Source of the DNA: Terriglobales bacterium | Lineage (GTDB): Bacteria; Acidobacteriota; Terriglobia; Terriglobales; Acidobacteriaceae | DNA: 60,000 bases | Reading direction: 5' to 3' | Assembly: GCA_035561515.1 (NCBI GenBank) | Contig: DATMXP010000026.1 | Location: 1 to 60,000 of the forward strand | Part shown: positions 43,797 through 53,216 of the stretch, piece after piece | How positions within the stretch are numbered: the stretch's first letter is position 1 | Layout of the letters: each line of letters opens with the position of its first letter | Notes under the pieces: model-generated | What the model saw: the letters and a program-made list of their open reading frames with translations, nothing else | Told to the model about the DNA's origin: nothing | Database searches by the model: none | Program-made: the position numbers and the translations under genes

Positions 43797-44459
43797 ATGA
43801 CAAACGAAATCGAAACAGCCCAGCCTTCCACCCCAACGTGGCAAAGCAAGCAAGTCTATGCGATGGCCATTGCGTGCCTGGTGGTCGGTTTGGTGATCGG
43901 ATACTTTCTCCGTGGATCGCAAACTCCCGTCGCCGATACGCACGCCCAACCAACTGCGCAGCAGGCCGTGAATCCGCACGCCGGAGTCCCGGGTATGGGC
44001 GGCGGCGCTCCCACGATGGAGCAGATGAAGCAGATGGCGGAGAAAACAGCTCAGCCCATCAAAGAGGAGCTGAAGACACATCCGAAGAACTTCGACGCCC
44101 TCAACAAGATGGGCAACGTCTATCGCGCAACTCACCAGTTCAAGGAAGCTGCCGAGTACTACACCAAAGCCCTCGAAGTTGATCCTAAGAATGCCGCGGT
44201 CCGCACCGATCTTGCCACGTGCCTCTACTACACCGGCGACGTAGACGGAGCGGTCGCACAACTCGAAAAGGCGCTCAGTTACGATCCCAAGTTCGCCGGC
44301 GCGCTCTACAACCTCGGCATGATCAAGCTGAAAGGGAAGAAGGATTCCGCGGGCGCAATTGCCTCGTGGCAGAAGCTCTTGAAGGTCGTCAGCGATCCCG
44401 CGCAAAAACAGCAGATCGAAGATCTCATTGCAAAGACCAAAAACACAAAGGATTCATAA
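43797..44459 (+). CDS. Membrane-anchored TPR protein
   Basis: The protein has 220 residues. One N-terminal helix (VYAMAIACLVVGLVIGYFLRG) anchors it, then come a low-complexity linker and three or four TPR units: FDALNKMGNVYRATHQFKEA, AAVRTDLATCLYYTGDVDGA and GALYNLGMIKLKGKKDSAGA. The layout resembles NrfG/CcmH-type proteins that present apocytochromes for haem attachment, which fits the upstream cytochromes, but the link is inferred. A terminator follows. Confidence 0.85.
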   Translation: MTNEIETAQPSTPTWQSKQVYAMAIACLVVGLVIGYFLRGSQTPVADTHAQPTAQQAVNPHAGVPGMGGGAPTMEQMKQMAEKTAQPIKEELKTHPKNFDALNKMGNVYRATHQFKEAAEYYTKALEVDPKNAAVRTDLATCLYYTGDVDGAVAQLEKALSYDPKFAGALYNLGMIKLKGKKDSAGAIASWQKLLKVVSDPAQKQQIEDLIAKTKNTKDS

Positions 44460-44481
44460 CTCAGCTTCACTCTCATCTTAG

Positions 44482-44509
44482 GCCGCCTTTCGGGGCGGCT
44501 CTTTTGTTT
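44482..44509 (+). terminator. Rho-independent terminator
   Basis: A GCCGCC/GGCGGC stem with a six-base loop is followed by TCTTTTGTTT, 22 bp after the TPR gene stop and 22 bp before tgt. Confidence 0.85.
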
Positions 44510-44530
44510 GTCTCCATTACAATCGACATC

Positions 44531-45694
44531 GTGCCGCTCTCGTTTGAAGTCACAGCCCACGATGGCGCCGCGCGCGCCGGGCGTATGTCACTGCCCCACG
44601 GCGTCGTGAAGACGCCGGTGTTCATGCCGGTCGGCACCGTTGCGTCTGTCAAAGCTGTTTCGCAAGATCTCCTGGAAGAACTCGGCGCCCAGATTATTCT
44701 TGGCAATACCTATCACCTGTACTTGCGCCCAGGCCACGAGAACGTTCGCAAACTCGGCGGACTCCACCGCTTTATGTCCTGGCGCCGTCCCATGCTCACC
44801 GATTCTGGCGGATTCCAGGTCTTCAGCCTTAGCGATCTCCGCAAGCTCACGGAAGAAGGTGTCACGTTTCGCTCGCACCTCGACGGTTCGTCCCACTTCT
44901 TCAGCCCCGAGCGTTCCATGGAAATCCAGATCGCCCTCGGCGCGGACATCATCATGGCCTTCGATGAGTGCACCGAGCATCCGGCTGAACGGGACCGCGC
45001 TCGTGAATCGATGGATCTGACTCTCCGCTGGGCCAAACGAAGCCAAGCCTACTTCGGCCAGCATAAGCACGAGGTCCCTTGGGCCGGCGACACTCATCTC
45101 TCCACCAACGACCAGAACCTTTTCGGCATCGTTCAGGGAGGTATGTACCCCGATCTTCGCCGTGAATGCGCCGAAAAGCTTGTGCAGATGGACTTTCCCG
45201 GCTACGCCATTGGCGGTCTGAGTGTCGGGGAGCCCCGTGACATTACCTATAACGTGGTTGACGCCACTCTCCCCCATCTGCCTGAAAACAAACCGCGCTA
45301 TCTGATGGGCGTGGGTACTCCGGAAGAAATTGTGGAGTACGTTGGCATGGGCATCGACATGATGGACTGCGTGCTCCCGACCCGTGCGGCCCGCCACGGC
45401 CTGCTGTTCACTTCGCAGGGCAAAGTCAACATCAAGAACTCACGCTACGCCCTCGACGAGAGCCCCATCGACACGGCCTGCGGATGCAAGGTTTGCGCCC
45501 GGTATTCGCGTGCCTACCTCCGTCACCTTTACGCCTCCAACGAACTGCTCGCGCAGGTGCTGAATACCGTGCACAATCTGGCCTTCTACCTTGACACCAT
45601 GCGATTGGTGCGGCAATCTATTCTACTTGGGGAATTCTCCAGGTTTCTTTCTGGTGTCCGGTCTCGCGGTTTGAACTCCCCAGCTCATACCTAA
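44531..45694 (+). CDS. tgt: tRNA-guanine transglycosylase (queuine tRNA-ribosyltransferase)
   Basis: The protein is 387 residues from GTG 44531 (MPLSFEVTAHDGAARAG); longer frames have no similarity. The catalytic aspartates lie in LTDSGGFQVFSLS and GIDMMDCVLPTR, and the substrate-contacting block is MAFDECTEHP. The zinc site is CGCKVCARYSRAYLRH near the C-terminus. It exchanges guanine 34 for preQ1 in tRNAs with GUN anticodons. It precedes yajC-secD-secF, a common bacterial gene order. Confidence 0.96.
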   Translation: MPLSFEVTAHDGAARAGRMSLPHGVVKTPVFMPVGTVASVKAVSQDLLEELGAQIILGNTYHLYLRPGHENVRKLGGLHRFMSWRRPMLTDSGGFQVFSLSDLRKLTEEGVTFRSHLDGSSHFFSPERSMEIQIALGADIIMAFDECTEHPAERDRARESMDLTLRWAKRSQAYFGQHKHEVPWAGDTHLSTNDQNLFGIVQGGMYPDLRRECAEKLVQMDFPGYAIGGLSVGEPRDITYNVVDATLPHLPENKPRYLMGVGTPEEIVEYVGMGIDMMDCVLPTRAARHGLLFTSQGKVNIKNSRYALDESPIDTACGCKVCARYSRAYLRHLYASNELLAQVLNTVHNLAFYLDTMRLVRQSILLGEFSRFLSGVRSRGLNSPAHT

Positions 45695-45849
45695 AGGGAA
45701 GGCCCGAAGTTGGTCGCGTTTATGTCCCATAGGCGCAAACAGCGGCCGGTCTCATCAGTTCCCGCAGGTACAATAGAGAAATAACGAGTACGAATTCATA
45801 AGGTATGCAGGCTGCCGGTGTGAGCAGCAGCCGATTGAAAGTCATGTAT

Positions 45850-46173
45850 ATGCAAGAGTTAAGCGCTCTTATCCTGCAGGCGCCTTCCGGTTCGAGTTGG
45901 TTGGCGTGGGCTCCCCTGGTTTTCATCTTTGCGATCTTCTATTTCCTCCTGATTCTTCCCCAGCAACGCCGGCAGAAACAGTGGAAAGCCATGCTTGGCA
46001 ATCTGAAGACCGGCGACCGTGTCACCACCAGCGGCGGCATCAAGGGCACCATCGTCGCTTTGCGCGACGAGAACATTCATTTGCGCGTTCCGCCCGATAA
46101 CATCCGGTTGGAAGTGGCCCGTACCGCTATCGTCTCGGTTGCCACGGGTGAGGAAGTCCAAAAAGCGCAGTAA
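45850..46173 (+). CDS. yajC: Preprotein translocase subunit YajC
   Basis: The protein is about 107 residues from ATG 45850 (MQELSALILQ); in-frame ATGs at 45844 and 45805 are alternatives, and the ribosome-binding site does not decide. One membrane helix (LVFIFAIFYFLLILPQQRR) is followed by the conserved LKTGDRVTTSGGIKGTI. It is an accessory subunit of the SecDF complex, 26 bp before secD. Confidence 0.92.
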   Translation: MQELSALILQAPSGSSWLAWAPLVFIFAIFYFLLILPQQRRQKQWKAMLGNLKTGDRVTTSGGIKGTIVALRDENIHLRVPPDNIRLEVARTAIVSVATGEEVQKAQ

Positions 46174-46199
46174 CGACTCCGTTTCAGCAGTAGTACAAA

Positions 46200-47819
46200 A
46201 TGAACAAGAACCTGACCTGGAAAACGATCTTCATTGTTGCCGTGATGCTGGTGTTTCTTTTTGGCATCTTCGGTATTCCCAAGAGCCTTAGTAAAGCCGG
46301 CCTCACTGCCGCCGTCCGTGAGCGCATCAGTCTCGGTCTCGACCTCCGTGGCGGAACCCACCTCATCCTTCAGGTGATGGTGAATGACGCCATCAAGGCC
46401 GATTCCGACAACGCCGTCGACCGGCTGAAGTCCGAGTTGCGGACCGCCAACATCACCTACGCCGAGATCACCCAGCCCGACCCGAACACACATCCGGAAA
46501 TGATCTCCGTCAAGGGTGTGCCGCCCGAGTCCAGCGCCGACCTTCGCCGCATTGTGCAGGAGCGGCTCCCCGAATACGATCTCGCCTCCGGTGCCGAGAA
46601 TTCGTGGACCGTTTCCATGAAGTCTTCCGTGCTCGAGGACCTGAAGCAGCGTTCGGTCACGCAGGCCATCGAAACCATCCGCAACCGAATTGACCAGCTC
46701 GGCGTTAGCGAGCCTGTCATCGAAGAGCATGGGCTTGGCGCTTATCAGATTCTTGTTCAGCTCCCCGGCGTTGACGATCCGGCGCGTGTGAAAGAAATCA
46801 TGCAGTCCACCGCCATGCTTCAGATTCGGCAGGCGTTGGATGGTCCCTTCAGCTCCGAGCAGGACGCTCTTCAGAAAAGCGGTGGTGTGCTTCCTCCCGA
46901 CTCGGTTCTGATGAAAGGCCGTTATCAAGGCGGCCCGGGCAGCGGCGATCGTGCTGACGTTTGGTATTTGCTATCCCGTTCCTCTGCTGTCACCGGCCGT
47001 GACCTCCGCGGTGCCGAGCCTACTCGCGACGAAAACAACCGTCCCGCGATTCGCTTCATGCTGACCAGCGATGGCGGCCGTCGTTTCGGCTCCTTCACCG
47101 GATCCCATGTGGGCGACCGGTTAGCGATCGTTCTGGATAACAAGGTCCAGGAAGTCGCCACCATCCAGGAGCAGATCAACGATGAAGGCCGCATCACCGG
47201 CGCCTTCACCGATCAGCAGGCCAAGGATCTCGCGATGATCCTCCGTTCCGGCGCGCTACCCGCGGGTATTCGTTACCTCGAAGAGCGCACCGTCGGACCG
47301 TCGCTCGGTGCTGACTCCATCCGTCACGGCGTTCTGGCTGCGGTGATCGGGTTAATTGCCGTGATCGTCTTCATGCTCATCTATTACCGCGGTGCGGGCA
47401 TCAACGCCGATCTGGCCTTGGTCCTCAACTTGATCATCCTGCTTGGATTCCTTGGTTTTACTGGCGCGACTCTCACGCTGCCTGGAATCGCAGGTGTCAT
47501 CTTGACCGTCGGTATGGGTGTCGACTCGAACGTCCTGATCTTTGAGCGTATCCGCGAAGAGCTCCGGCATGGCAAGACGCCGACCTCTGCCGTTTCGCAA
47601 GGGTTCGCCCATGCTTGGGTGACCATCGTCGATACCCACGTCACGACCATTGTTTCCGCGGCCATTCTGTTCATCTTTGGAACTGGTGCCGTTCGCGGAT
47701 TCGCCGTGACTCTGGCGTTCGGTTTGTTGGCTAACCTGTTCACTGCTGTGTTCGTGTCGCGCGTGATCTTCGACGCACACTTGAACCGGCACCGGGCGGG
47801 CGAGCCGCTTTCGATTTAG
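46200..47819 (+). CDS. secD: Protein translocase subunit SecD
   Basis: The protein has 539 residues. The first helix is followed by GLDLRGGTHLILQV, the conserved P1 entry, then a periplasmic region. A five-helix C-terminal RND-type domain follows, with GVDSNVLIFERIREEL carrying the proton-path acidic residues. It uses the proton gradient to pull exported proteins. It lies in the yajC-secD-secF cluster with 125 bp before secF. Confidence 0.96.
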   Translation: MNKNLTWKTIFIVAVMLVFLFGIFGIPKSLSKAGLTAAVRERISLGLDLRGGTHLILQVMVNDAIKADSDNAVDRLKSELRTANITYAEITQPDPNTHPEMISVKGVPPESSADLRRIVQERLPEYDLASGAENSWTVSMKSSVLEDLKQRSVTQAIETIRNRIDQLGVSEPVIEEHGLGAYQILVQLPGVDDPARVKEIMQSTAMLQIRQALDGPFSSEQDALQKSGGVLPPDSVLMKGRYQGGPGSGDRADVWYLLSRSSAVTGRDLRGAEPTRDENNRPAIRFMLTSDGGRRFGSFTGSHVGDRLAIVLDNKVQEVATIQEQINDEGRITGAFTDQQAKDLAMILRSGALPAGIRYLEERTVGPSLGADSIRHGVLAAVIGLIAVIVFMLIYYRGAGINADLALVLNLIILLGFLGFTGATLTLPGIAGVILTVGMGVDSNVLIFERIREELRHGKTPTSAVSQGFAHAWVTIVDTHVTTIVSAAILFIFGTGAVRGFAVTLAFGLLANLFTAVFVSRVIFDAHLNRHRAGEPLSI

Positions 47820-47944
47820 TGATTGGATCGGGCGATTGGGGCATTTCCGGTCGCTCGGTTCGTTGTAAGTTTTGGAAATAGGCTTGGTCTTCAGAATAGG
47901 CCCAACGGCCCGATGACCAAATGACCCGATACAAGAGGTTTTAG

Positions 47945-49150
47945 GTGGAATTCTTCCGCAATTCGAACATCGATTTTCTGGGCAAGAAGTGGTACTTCCT
48001 TGCCTTCTCGCTGATCTTCAGTGTCGCCGGCCTGTTCTCGCTCTTCTTCTGGCATGGCCTGCCGCTCGGCGTGGACTTCCGTGGTGGCACCCTCGTCTAC
48101 GTGAAATTCACCCAGCGTCCCGATGAGAACCACGTGCGCTCCTTGCTCGCCAAGGCCGGTTTGACCCAGGCCAAGCTTCAGCGCATCGGCCAGCCGGAAA
48201 TGAACGAACTCCTGATCTCGCTCGATATTCAGGAAACCAGCGAGCAGGCGCTCGATGCCGGCAAGAACACCATCATCCAGGCGCTCGAAGGCACCAGCCC
48301 CGACCCGAACAAGAAGGACCTCAATAACGCCAGCAGCCAGAGTGTCTTTGACGCTTTGCTCACGGCCGATCCCGTCCGTGCCGGAACCGACGCCAACCAG
48401 CGCTATCAGGCGATCGCGCAGCAGATCGTCGACTTGCGCGACAAGGAGCATGGAGGTGTATTCTCCAGCTTCGACCAGCTCAAGGTGCTCGATCCCAACG
48501 TTGTGCAGGTACTCCAATCCAGCTTCTATCTTTCTAATTTTGGCGTCCGCAACGTTGAGATCGTCGGCCCGCAGGTCGGAAAGCAGCTCCAGATCCAGGC
48601 TTACAAGGCAATCGGGCTGTCGCTGCTCGGCATGCTCGTGTACTTGTGGTTCCGGTTCGAATTGATATATGGTGTTGCGGCTGTGGTGGCGGTGTTCCAC
48701 GACACGCTCATCACCGTCGGCGCGTTCTCGATGCTCAATAAGGAGATCTCGCTCACGGTGATTGCCGCTATCCTCACCCTGACCGGTTACTCGATGAACG
48801 ATACGATCGTCGTCTTTGACCGAATCAGGGAAAATGTGAAGCTCATGCGCCGCGAGAGCCTGGCGCAGATCGTGAACATAAGCATCAATCAGACCCTGAG
48901 TCGAACAATTTTGACCTCGGGCCTTACGTTCCTGACGGTGCTCTCGTTGTTCCTGTTCGGAGGAGAGGTCCTCCACGGCTTCTCGTTTGCGCTGGTAATT
49001 GGTATCTTGATCGGCACGTATTCGTCGATCTTCATTGCTGCTCCGATGCTGGTTGCTTACCAGGGTTGGCGCGCAAACAAAAAGGGCTTGGCTGCTCAGG
49101 CGGTATCGCTACCTGCCGCGCGCAGCAAGGAAAAAGCCCGCGCCCGGTAG
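47945..49150 (+). CDS. secF: Protein translocase subunit SecF
   Basis: The protein has 401 residues. GVDFRGGTLVYVKF follows the first helix, and TGYSMNDTIVVFDRIREN carries the conserved acidic residues of helix 4. The segment between (about 140-200) is longer than in E. coli SecF and contains a DLNNASSQS-type insert. The start is GTG 47945. It is the partner of SecD. Confidence 0.95.
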   Translation: MEFFRNSNIDFLGKKWYFLAFSLIFSVAGLFSLFFWHGLPLGVDFRGGTLVYVKFTQRPDENHVRSLLAKAGLTQAKLQRIGQPEMNELLISLDIQETSEQALDAGKNTIIQALEGTSPDPNKKDLNNASSQSVFDALLTADPVRAGTDANQRYQAIAQQIVDLRDKEHGGVFSSFDQLKVLDPNVVQVLQSSFYLSNFGVRNVEIVGPQVGKQLQIQAYKAIGLSLLGMLVYLWFRFELIYGVAAVVAVFHDTLITVGAFSMLNKEISLTVIAAILTLTGYSMNDTIVVFDRIRENVKLMRRESLAQIVNISINQTLSRTILTSGLTFLTVLSLFLFGGEVLHGFSFALVIGILIGTYSSIFIAAPMLVAYQGWRANKKGLAAQAVSLPAARSKEKARAR

Positions 49151-49188
49151 TTTAGGGCACTTGTAATTGGGTTACGCAGTTCGCGACT

Positions 49189-49216
49189 CCTCTGCCGGTT
49201 CCAGGTCCGGCAGGGG
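49189..49216 (+). terminator. Hairpin after secF
   Basis: A 10-bp stem with one G-T pair (CCTCTGCCGG/CCGGCAGGGG) lies 39 bp after the secF stop. The T-run is weak, so it is only a possible terminator. Confidence 0.4.
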
Positions 49217-49421
49217 AACCGTGCTTTTCCAGTCTCCATGGGCCAATTTGCGGCAGTACCCAGTCCCGTTTTCCTGAGCCTGTAGTCCGTTTTCTGGACT
49301 CGGGATTGGTTGTATCGAATTGCGTGTTTTGCCGGGCCGGCAGCTTACGATTTTGGGAGCAAAAAGCTAGCCGTCGGTGTCTAACAGTTCTTAGGGAAGT
49401 ATCGGTACGGAGAAGCAGGCC

Positions 49422-50177
49422 ATGTTTGAAGACAGCCTTATTGAATCTGGTGGAAGACTGAAGAGTAAACGGCGCGGTGCAACCACGTTTATTTCCTTCA
49501 TCTTCCAAATCGTCTTGATCGGAGTCATGGTTTTGATTCCGCTCATCTACACTGAAGCGCTGCCCAAGCAACAGTTAATGACGTTCCTTGTGGCGCCGCC
49601 TCCGCCTCCCCCGCCTCCTCCGCCGCCGGCAGCAGCACCGCCCGTGAAGGTGGTCCGGAAGATCGAGACGGAATTGGACAATGGACAGCTCCGCACGCCC
49701 ACCAAGATCCCGCAGAAAGTCCAGATGATTAAGGAAGAGGAAGCTCCTCCGCCGATGTCCGGTGCAACTGGCGTCGTCGGTGGTGTTCCCGGTGGCGTAC
49801 CCGGCGGTTCCATGGGTGGTGTGATCGGTGGAATCATCGGTCAGACCGCAACCACAGTGGTGCCCAAAGTGGCCACTCCGCAGCGTGTCCGTGTTTCGCA
49901 GGGCGTTTCGGAAGGACTTCTGGTTCACCAGGTGAAGCCCACCTATCCGGCTTTGGCGCGTCAAGCGCGTATTCAGGGAACGGTTGTTCTGGCGGCTGCC
50001 ATCGGCAAGGACGGTACCATTCAGAACCTCCGCTTGATCAGCGGGCATCCGATGCTGGCTCCGGCCGCTCTGGACGCCGTCAAACAGTGGAAGTACCGCC
50101 CGTACTTCCTGAATGGCGAGCCCGTCGAGGTGGATACGCAGATTACCGTCAATTTCACCCTTGCAGGTGGTTCGTAA
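49422..50177 (+). CDS. TonB-like energy transducer
   Basis: The protein has 251 residues. One helix (TTFISFIFQIVLIGVMVLIPLIY) near the N-terminus is followed by a run of prolines, a glycine/valine-rich linker (VVGGVPGGVPGGSMGGVIGG) and a C-terminal TonB domain with YPALARQARIQGTVVLAA and DAVKQWKYRPYFLNG. It passes proton-gradient energy to outer-membrane receptors. It has GGAGAAG upstream and precedes exbB by 194 bp, with an imperfect hairpin between. Confidence 0.9.
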   Translation: MFEDSLIESGGRLKSKRRGATTFISFIFQIVLIGVMVLIPLIYTEALPKQQLMTFLVAPPPPPPPPPPPAAAPPVKVVRKIETELDNGQLRTPTKIPQKVQMIKEEEAPPPMSGATGVVGGVPGGVPGGSMGGVIGGIIGQTATTVVPKVATPQRVRVSQGVSEGLLVHQVKPTYPALARQARIQGTVVLAAAIGKDGTIQNLRLISGHPMLAPAALDAVKQWKYRPYFLNGEPVEVDTQITVNFTLAGGS

Positions 50178-50188
50178 AAATTCGCGTC

Positions 50189-50232
50189 CCGGCAGGAATG
50201 GCAATTTTGGTTCAGGCTGCCATCCTTGCCGG
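50189..50232 (+). other. Imperfect 15-bp inverted repeat between tonB-like and exbB-like genes
   Basis: CCGGCAGGAATGGCA pairs with TGCCATCCTTGCCGG, with two wobble positions and a 14-base loop. It has no T-run. It may stabilise the tonB-like message or reduce read-through. Confidence 0.45.
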
Positions 50233-50370
50233 TCCGCAGGCATTCCAAGCTGCTCATACACGGCTGTAGTGCGTGTATTTTCCGGCTAAGGTCGGGTGAG
50301 TTTCGCCCGGCTGGCATCAAAAGCAATACTGATTTTCTGTTCAAAAGTTCTGAGGAGGAACAGCTAACCA

Positions 50371-51126
50371 ATGTTCGTAGCAAATTTGGCAACACTCGCA
50401 CTTTCTTACACGCCGATGGCGGCTATGTTCATGCTTCAGGAAGGCATGCCTGGTTGGGATCCGATCTCCCTCTGGAAACAGATGGGATGGTTGGCCCGCA
50501 TCGTCGTCATCATCCTTTTCATCGAGTCCGGCTGGTCCATCGGCGTCATGATTGACCGCTGGATGGCCTTCAGCGCAGCTCGCAAGCAGTCCCGGGTGTT
50601 TGCTCCCCAGGTCGCCGGCGCGTTGAAGAACGGCAACATCGAAGAAGCGATCAAGATCGCCGAGCGTAACAAGAAGAGCCACCTGGCCAAGGTCGTCGTC
50701 GCCGGTCTGCAGGAATTCCGCGCTCACGGCGAATCCAGCGACATTCCGGGTGAAACCATCGAAGCCTCCAAGCGCGCCCTTGAGCGTGCCGAAGCCATCG
50801 TTCACGCCGAACTGAAGCGTGGTCTTGGCGGTCTCGCCACCATCGGCTCCACCGCTCCCTTCGTCGGACTGTTCGGAACGGTCGTCGGTATTTTGAACGC
50901 GTTCCGCGGCATCGCCGAGTCGAAGGCAACCGGTCTGGGCGCCGTCGCTGGCGGTATCGCTGAAGCGCTCGTCGCCACTGCTATCGGTCTGTTCGTCGCC
51001 ATCCCGGCCGTCATGATGTTCAACTATCTGACCGGCCGCGTGGAAGCCTTCGACGTCGAGATGGACAACTCTTCCAGCGAACTCGTTGATTACTTCCTGA
51101 AGCGCCGCACAGCGCTCCGCAAGTAA
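50371..51126 (+). CDS. ExbB/TolQ-type proton channel subunit
   Basis: The protein has 251 residues. Three helices are visible: LARIVVIILFIESGWSIGVM, then GGLATIGSTAPFVGLFGTVVGILNAF (with the conserved threonine), then GGIAEALVATAIGLFVAIPAVMMFNYL. It couples proton flow to TonB or TolA. AGGAGG precedes the ATG. It is followed by two ExbD-type genes. ExbB is preferred to TolQ because of the TonB-like neighbour. Confidence 0.92.
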   Translation: MFVANLATLALSYTPMAAMFMLQEGMPGWDPISLWKQMGWLARIVVIILFIESGWSIGVMIDRWMAFSAARKQSRVFAPQVAGALKNGNIEEAIKIAERNKKSHLAKVVVAGLQEFRAHGESSDIPGETIEASKRALERAEAIVHAELKRGLGGLATIGSTAPFVGLFGTVVGILNAFRGIAESKATGLGAVAGGIAEALVATAIGLFVAIPAVMMFNYLTGRVEAFDVEMDNSSSELVDYFLKRRTALRK

Positions 51127-51153
51127 TCACTGACGCCGGAACGGAGGAGTCTT

Positions 51154-51624
51154 ATGGCACAGGCAAAGAGAAATGAAGGCGGCAAGGTCAATTCCAACAT
51201 CAACGTCACCCCCATGGTCGACGTGATGCTGGTGCTGCTGATCATCTTCATGGTGGTCACGCCCATGTTGCAGAAGGGCGTCAGCGTGGACCTCGCGAAG
51301 ACCGACAGCCCTACGCCCATGGCCGATGCGGATAAAGAAGATGCTTTGATCGTCGCCGTAATGCGCGACGGCACGGTTTTCTTCGGCACCGAGAAAACGC
51401 CGGTCGATCAGCTCACCAATAAGTTGAAAGATAAGTTGGCGAACCGCACCGACAAGCGCGTTTTCATTCGTGCAGATGCACGGTCACGGTATGGAGCCGT
51501 GGTTGACGTCGTGGACAACGTTCGCTCTGCGGGTGTTGACCAGTTGGGTCTGCTGACCGAACAGCGTAAACAGGGAACTCCGCCACCGGCGGCTGCGACC
51601 ACACCTACGCCGTCGGGCGACTAA
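51154..51624 (+). CDS. ExbD/TolR-type biopolymer transport protein
   Basis: The protein has 156 residues. A short cytoplasmic N-terminus with NINVTPMVDVMLVLLIIFMVV supplies the conserved membrane aspartate, and a periplasmic domain follows (VFIRADARSRYGAVVDVVDNV). It ends in a proline/alanine/threonine tail. GGAGGAG precedes the ATG. It is the first of two paralogues that share the membrane segment but differ in the periplasmic part. Confidence 0.92.
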   Translation: MAQAKRNEGGKVNSNINVTPMVDVMLVLLIIFMVVTPMLQKGVSVDLAKTDSPTPMADADKEDALIVAVMRDGTVFFGTEKTPVDQLTNKLKDKLANRTDKRVFIRADARSRYGAVVDVVDNVRSAGVDQLGLLTEQRKQGTPPPAAATTPTPSGD

Positions 51625-51634
51625 GGAGTTTTTT

Positions 51635-52075
51635 ATGGCAATGGGAGTTAGTGGTGGCGGTGGCGGTCAGAACGCCGACATGAACGTCACCCCGTTGATT
51701 GACGTGCTGCTGGTGCTGCTGATCATCTTCATGGTCATCACGCCACTCACGCCGAAAGGTCTGGACGCGCTGGTACCTCAGCCGCCCAAGGACCCGACAA
51801 AACAGTCTGACCCCTCCGATCGTACGATCGTGGTTCAGGCCCTTAAAGCCGGAAGCGGTGTTGCCTACAAGATCAATCAGGACGATGTCACGATTGAAAA
51901 CTTGCAGGGCCGCCTCTCCGACATTTTCAAGACCCGCGCCGAAAAGGTCATGTTCGTGAAGGCGGATAACGATCTCCCCTTCCAGACCGTGGCCCAGGTA
52001 ATCGATCTCGCTCACCTTGCCGACCCCGATATCAAGGTCGGTTTGATGACAGCGGCCGTCGAGGCAGGTCAGTAA
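51635..52075 (+). CDS. Second ExbD/TolR-type biopolymer transport protein
   Basis: The protein has 146 residues. A glycine-rich N-terminus (GVSGGGGGQNADMNVTPLID) precedes the helix DVLLVLLIIFMVITPL with the conserved aspartate. The periplasmic half (EKVMFVKADNDLPFQTVAQV) is typical. It lies 10 bp after the first paralogue with AAGGAG upstream. The two may form a heteromeric stator with ExbB. Confidence 0.92.
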   Translation: MAMGVSGGGGGQNADMNVTPLIDVLLVLLIIFMVITPLTPKGLDALVPQPPKDPTKQSDPSDRTIVVQALKAGSGVAYKINQDDVTIENLQGRLSDIFKTRAEKVMFVKADNDLPFQTVAQVIDLAHLADPDIKVGLMTAAVEAGQ

Positions 52076-52097
52076 AGGCTTTACCCCTCAGAACTTC

Positions 52098-52139
52098 GGG
52101 AGATGCGGCAGGCCTAAAACGTCTGCCGCATTGCCTCCC
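52098..52139 (+). terminator. Long interrupted hairpin after the ExbD genes
   Basis: ATGCGGCAG/CTGCCGCAT forms a 9-bp stem, extended by GGGAG/CTCCC across a small internal loop. There is no T-run, so intrinsic termination is uncertain. Confidence 0.45.
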
Positions 52140-52261
52140 GGATTGTTACAATCCAGAGTTCCCGGTCTCTGTGGGCACGCAGTCGGTCACACCAGATACA
52201 AAGGACGCGGGGCGAAAACAAGCGTCCTATTTGATCCCTGAAAAGGGGGACTTATATCGCA

Positions 52262-53077
52262 ATGAACAGAAGCGCAAAAATTCTAGCGTTGGTTATTTCC
52301 GCACTCATGCTTCTCGCGTCTACCGGCTGCAACAAGCTCAGGGCGCGCGATCAGCTCAACAAGGGCGTTCAAGCGTACAAGAATGCCAGGTATGAAGACG
52401 CCATCGAAAAGTTCAAGAATGCGGTCGCTCTCGATGACTCCCTCATCAATGCGCGTCTCTATCTTGCGACTGCCTACGCGAACCAGTACATCCCCGGTGC
52501 CGATACCCCCGAGAATAATCGCAACGCCGAGCAGGCTATTCAGGAGTTCAAGAACGTTCTCCAGAAGGATCCTCAGAACATCACTAGCCTGAAGGGTATC
52601 GCCTCTCTCTACTTCCAGATGAAGAAGTTCGAAGAGGCCAAGGAATACAACCGCAAGGTCATCGCCGCCGATCCGAACGACCCCGAGTCTTATTACTCCA
52701 TCGCCGTGATCAACTGGACGGAGACCTACCAGCCGCGCATGGAAGAGCGCAACAAGCTCGGTCTGAAGCCGGAAGATCCGATCAAGGACAAAAAAGTCTG
52801 TGAGGCTCTGAAGGAAAAGAACGAAGCCAAGGTTCAGGAAGGCATGGACATGCTTGAGAAGGCTCTCAAGCTTCGCGAAGACTACGACGACGCCATGGCC
52901 TATTACAACCTGCTCTGGCGTGAAAAGGCCGACATCGAGTGCGGCGATCCCGCTGCCCGCGAAGCCGACCTGAAGAAAGCCGACGAATGGGTTGACCAGA
53001 CTCTCGCCGCCAAGAAGCGCAAGGCCGACAAGGCTGCGGCCGCTGCCGGCGGTGGCATTACCATGGAACAGAAGTAA
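52262..53077 (+). CDS. TPR lipoprotein
   Basis: The protein has 271 residues. The signal peptide ends in a lipobox (LLASTGC, Cys23). TPR units follow: ARDQLNKGVQAYKNARYEDA, an 'ARLYLATAYANQ' unit, ITSLKGIASLYFQMKKFEEA and DPESYYSIAVINW. A lysine/alanine-rich tail with a glycine patch ends it. It is probably anchored in the outer or inner membrane as an assembly scaffold. It follows the tonB/exb set by 187 bp, and a strong terminator follows it. Confidence 0.88.
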   Translation: MNRSAKILALVISALMLLASTGCNKLRARDQLNKGVQAYKNARYEDAIEKFKNAVALDDSLINARLYLATAYANQYIPGADTPENNRNAEQAIQEFKNVLQKDPQNITSLKGIASLYFQMKKFEEAKEYNRKVIAADPNDPESYYSIAVINWTETYQPRMEERNKLGLKPEDPIKDKKVCEALKEKNEAKVQEGMDMLEKALKLREDYDDAMAYYNLLWREKADIECGDPAAREADLKKADEWVDQTLAAKKRKADKAAAAAGGGITMEQK

Positions 53078-53095
53078 ATCTACTGGCGGAACCTC

Positions 53096-53129
53096 AGGCC
53101 TCGCCCCACGGGCGAGGCCTCTGTTTTTT
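53096..53129 (+). terminator. Rho-independent terminator
   Basis: An 11-bp perfect stem (AGGCCTCGCCC/GGGCGAGGCCT), a CAC loop and TCTGTTTTTT, 18 bp after the TPR lipoprotein stop. Confidence 0.92.
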
Positions 53130-53216
53130 GTGCCGGGTCTCCTCGGTGGCGCTCTTTGCACATCCTCCCCGAAAAGTGCGCAGTCGGATAGAATTGCTGG
53201 TTCTTCCGAGCCCTCT

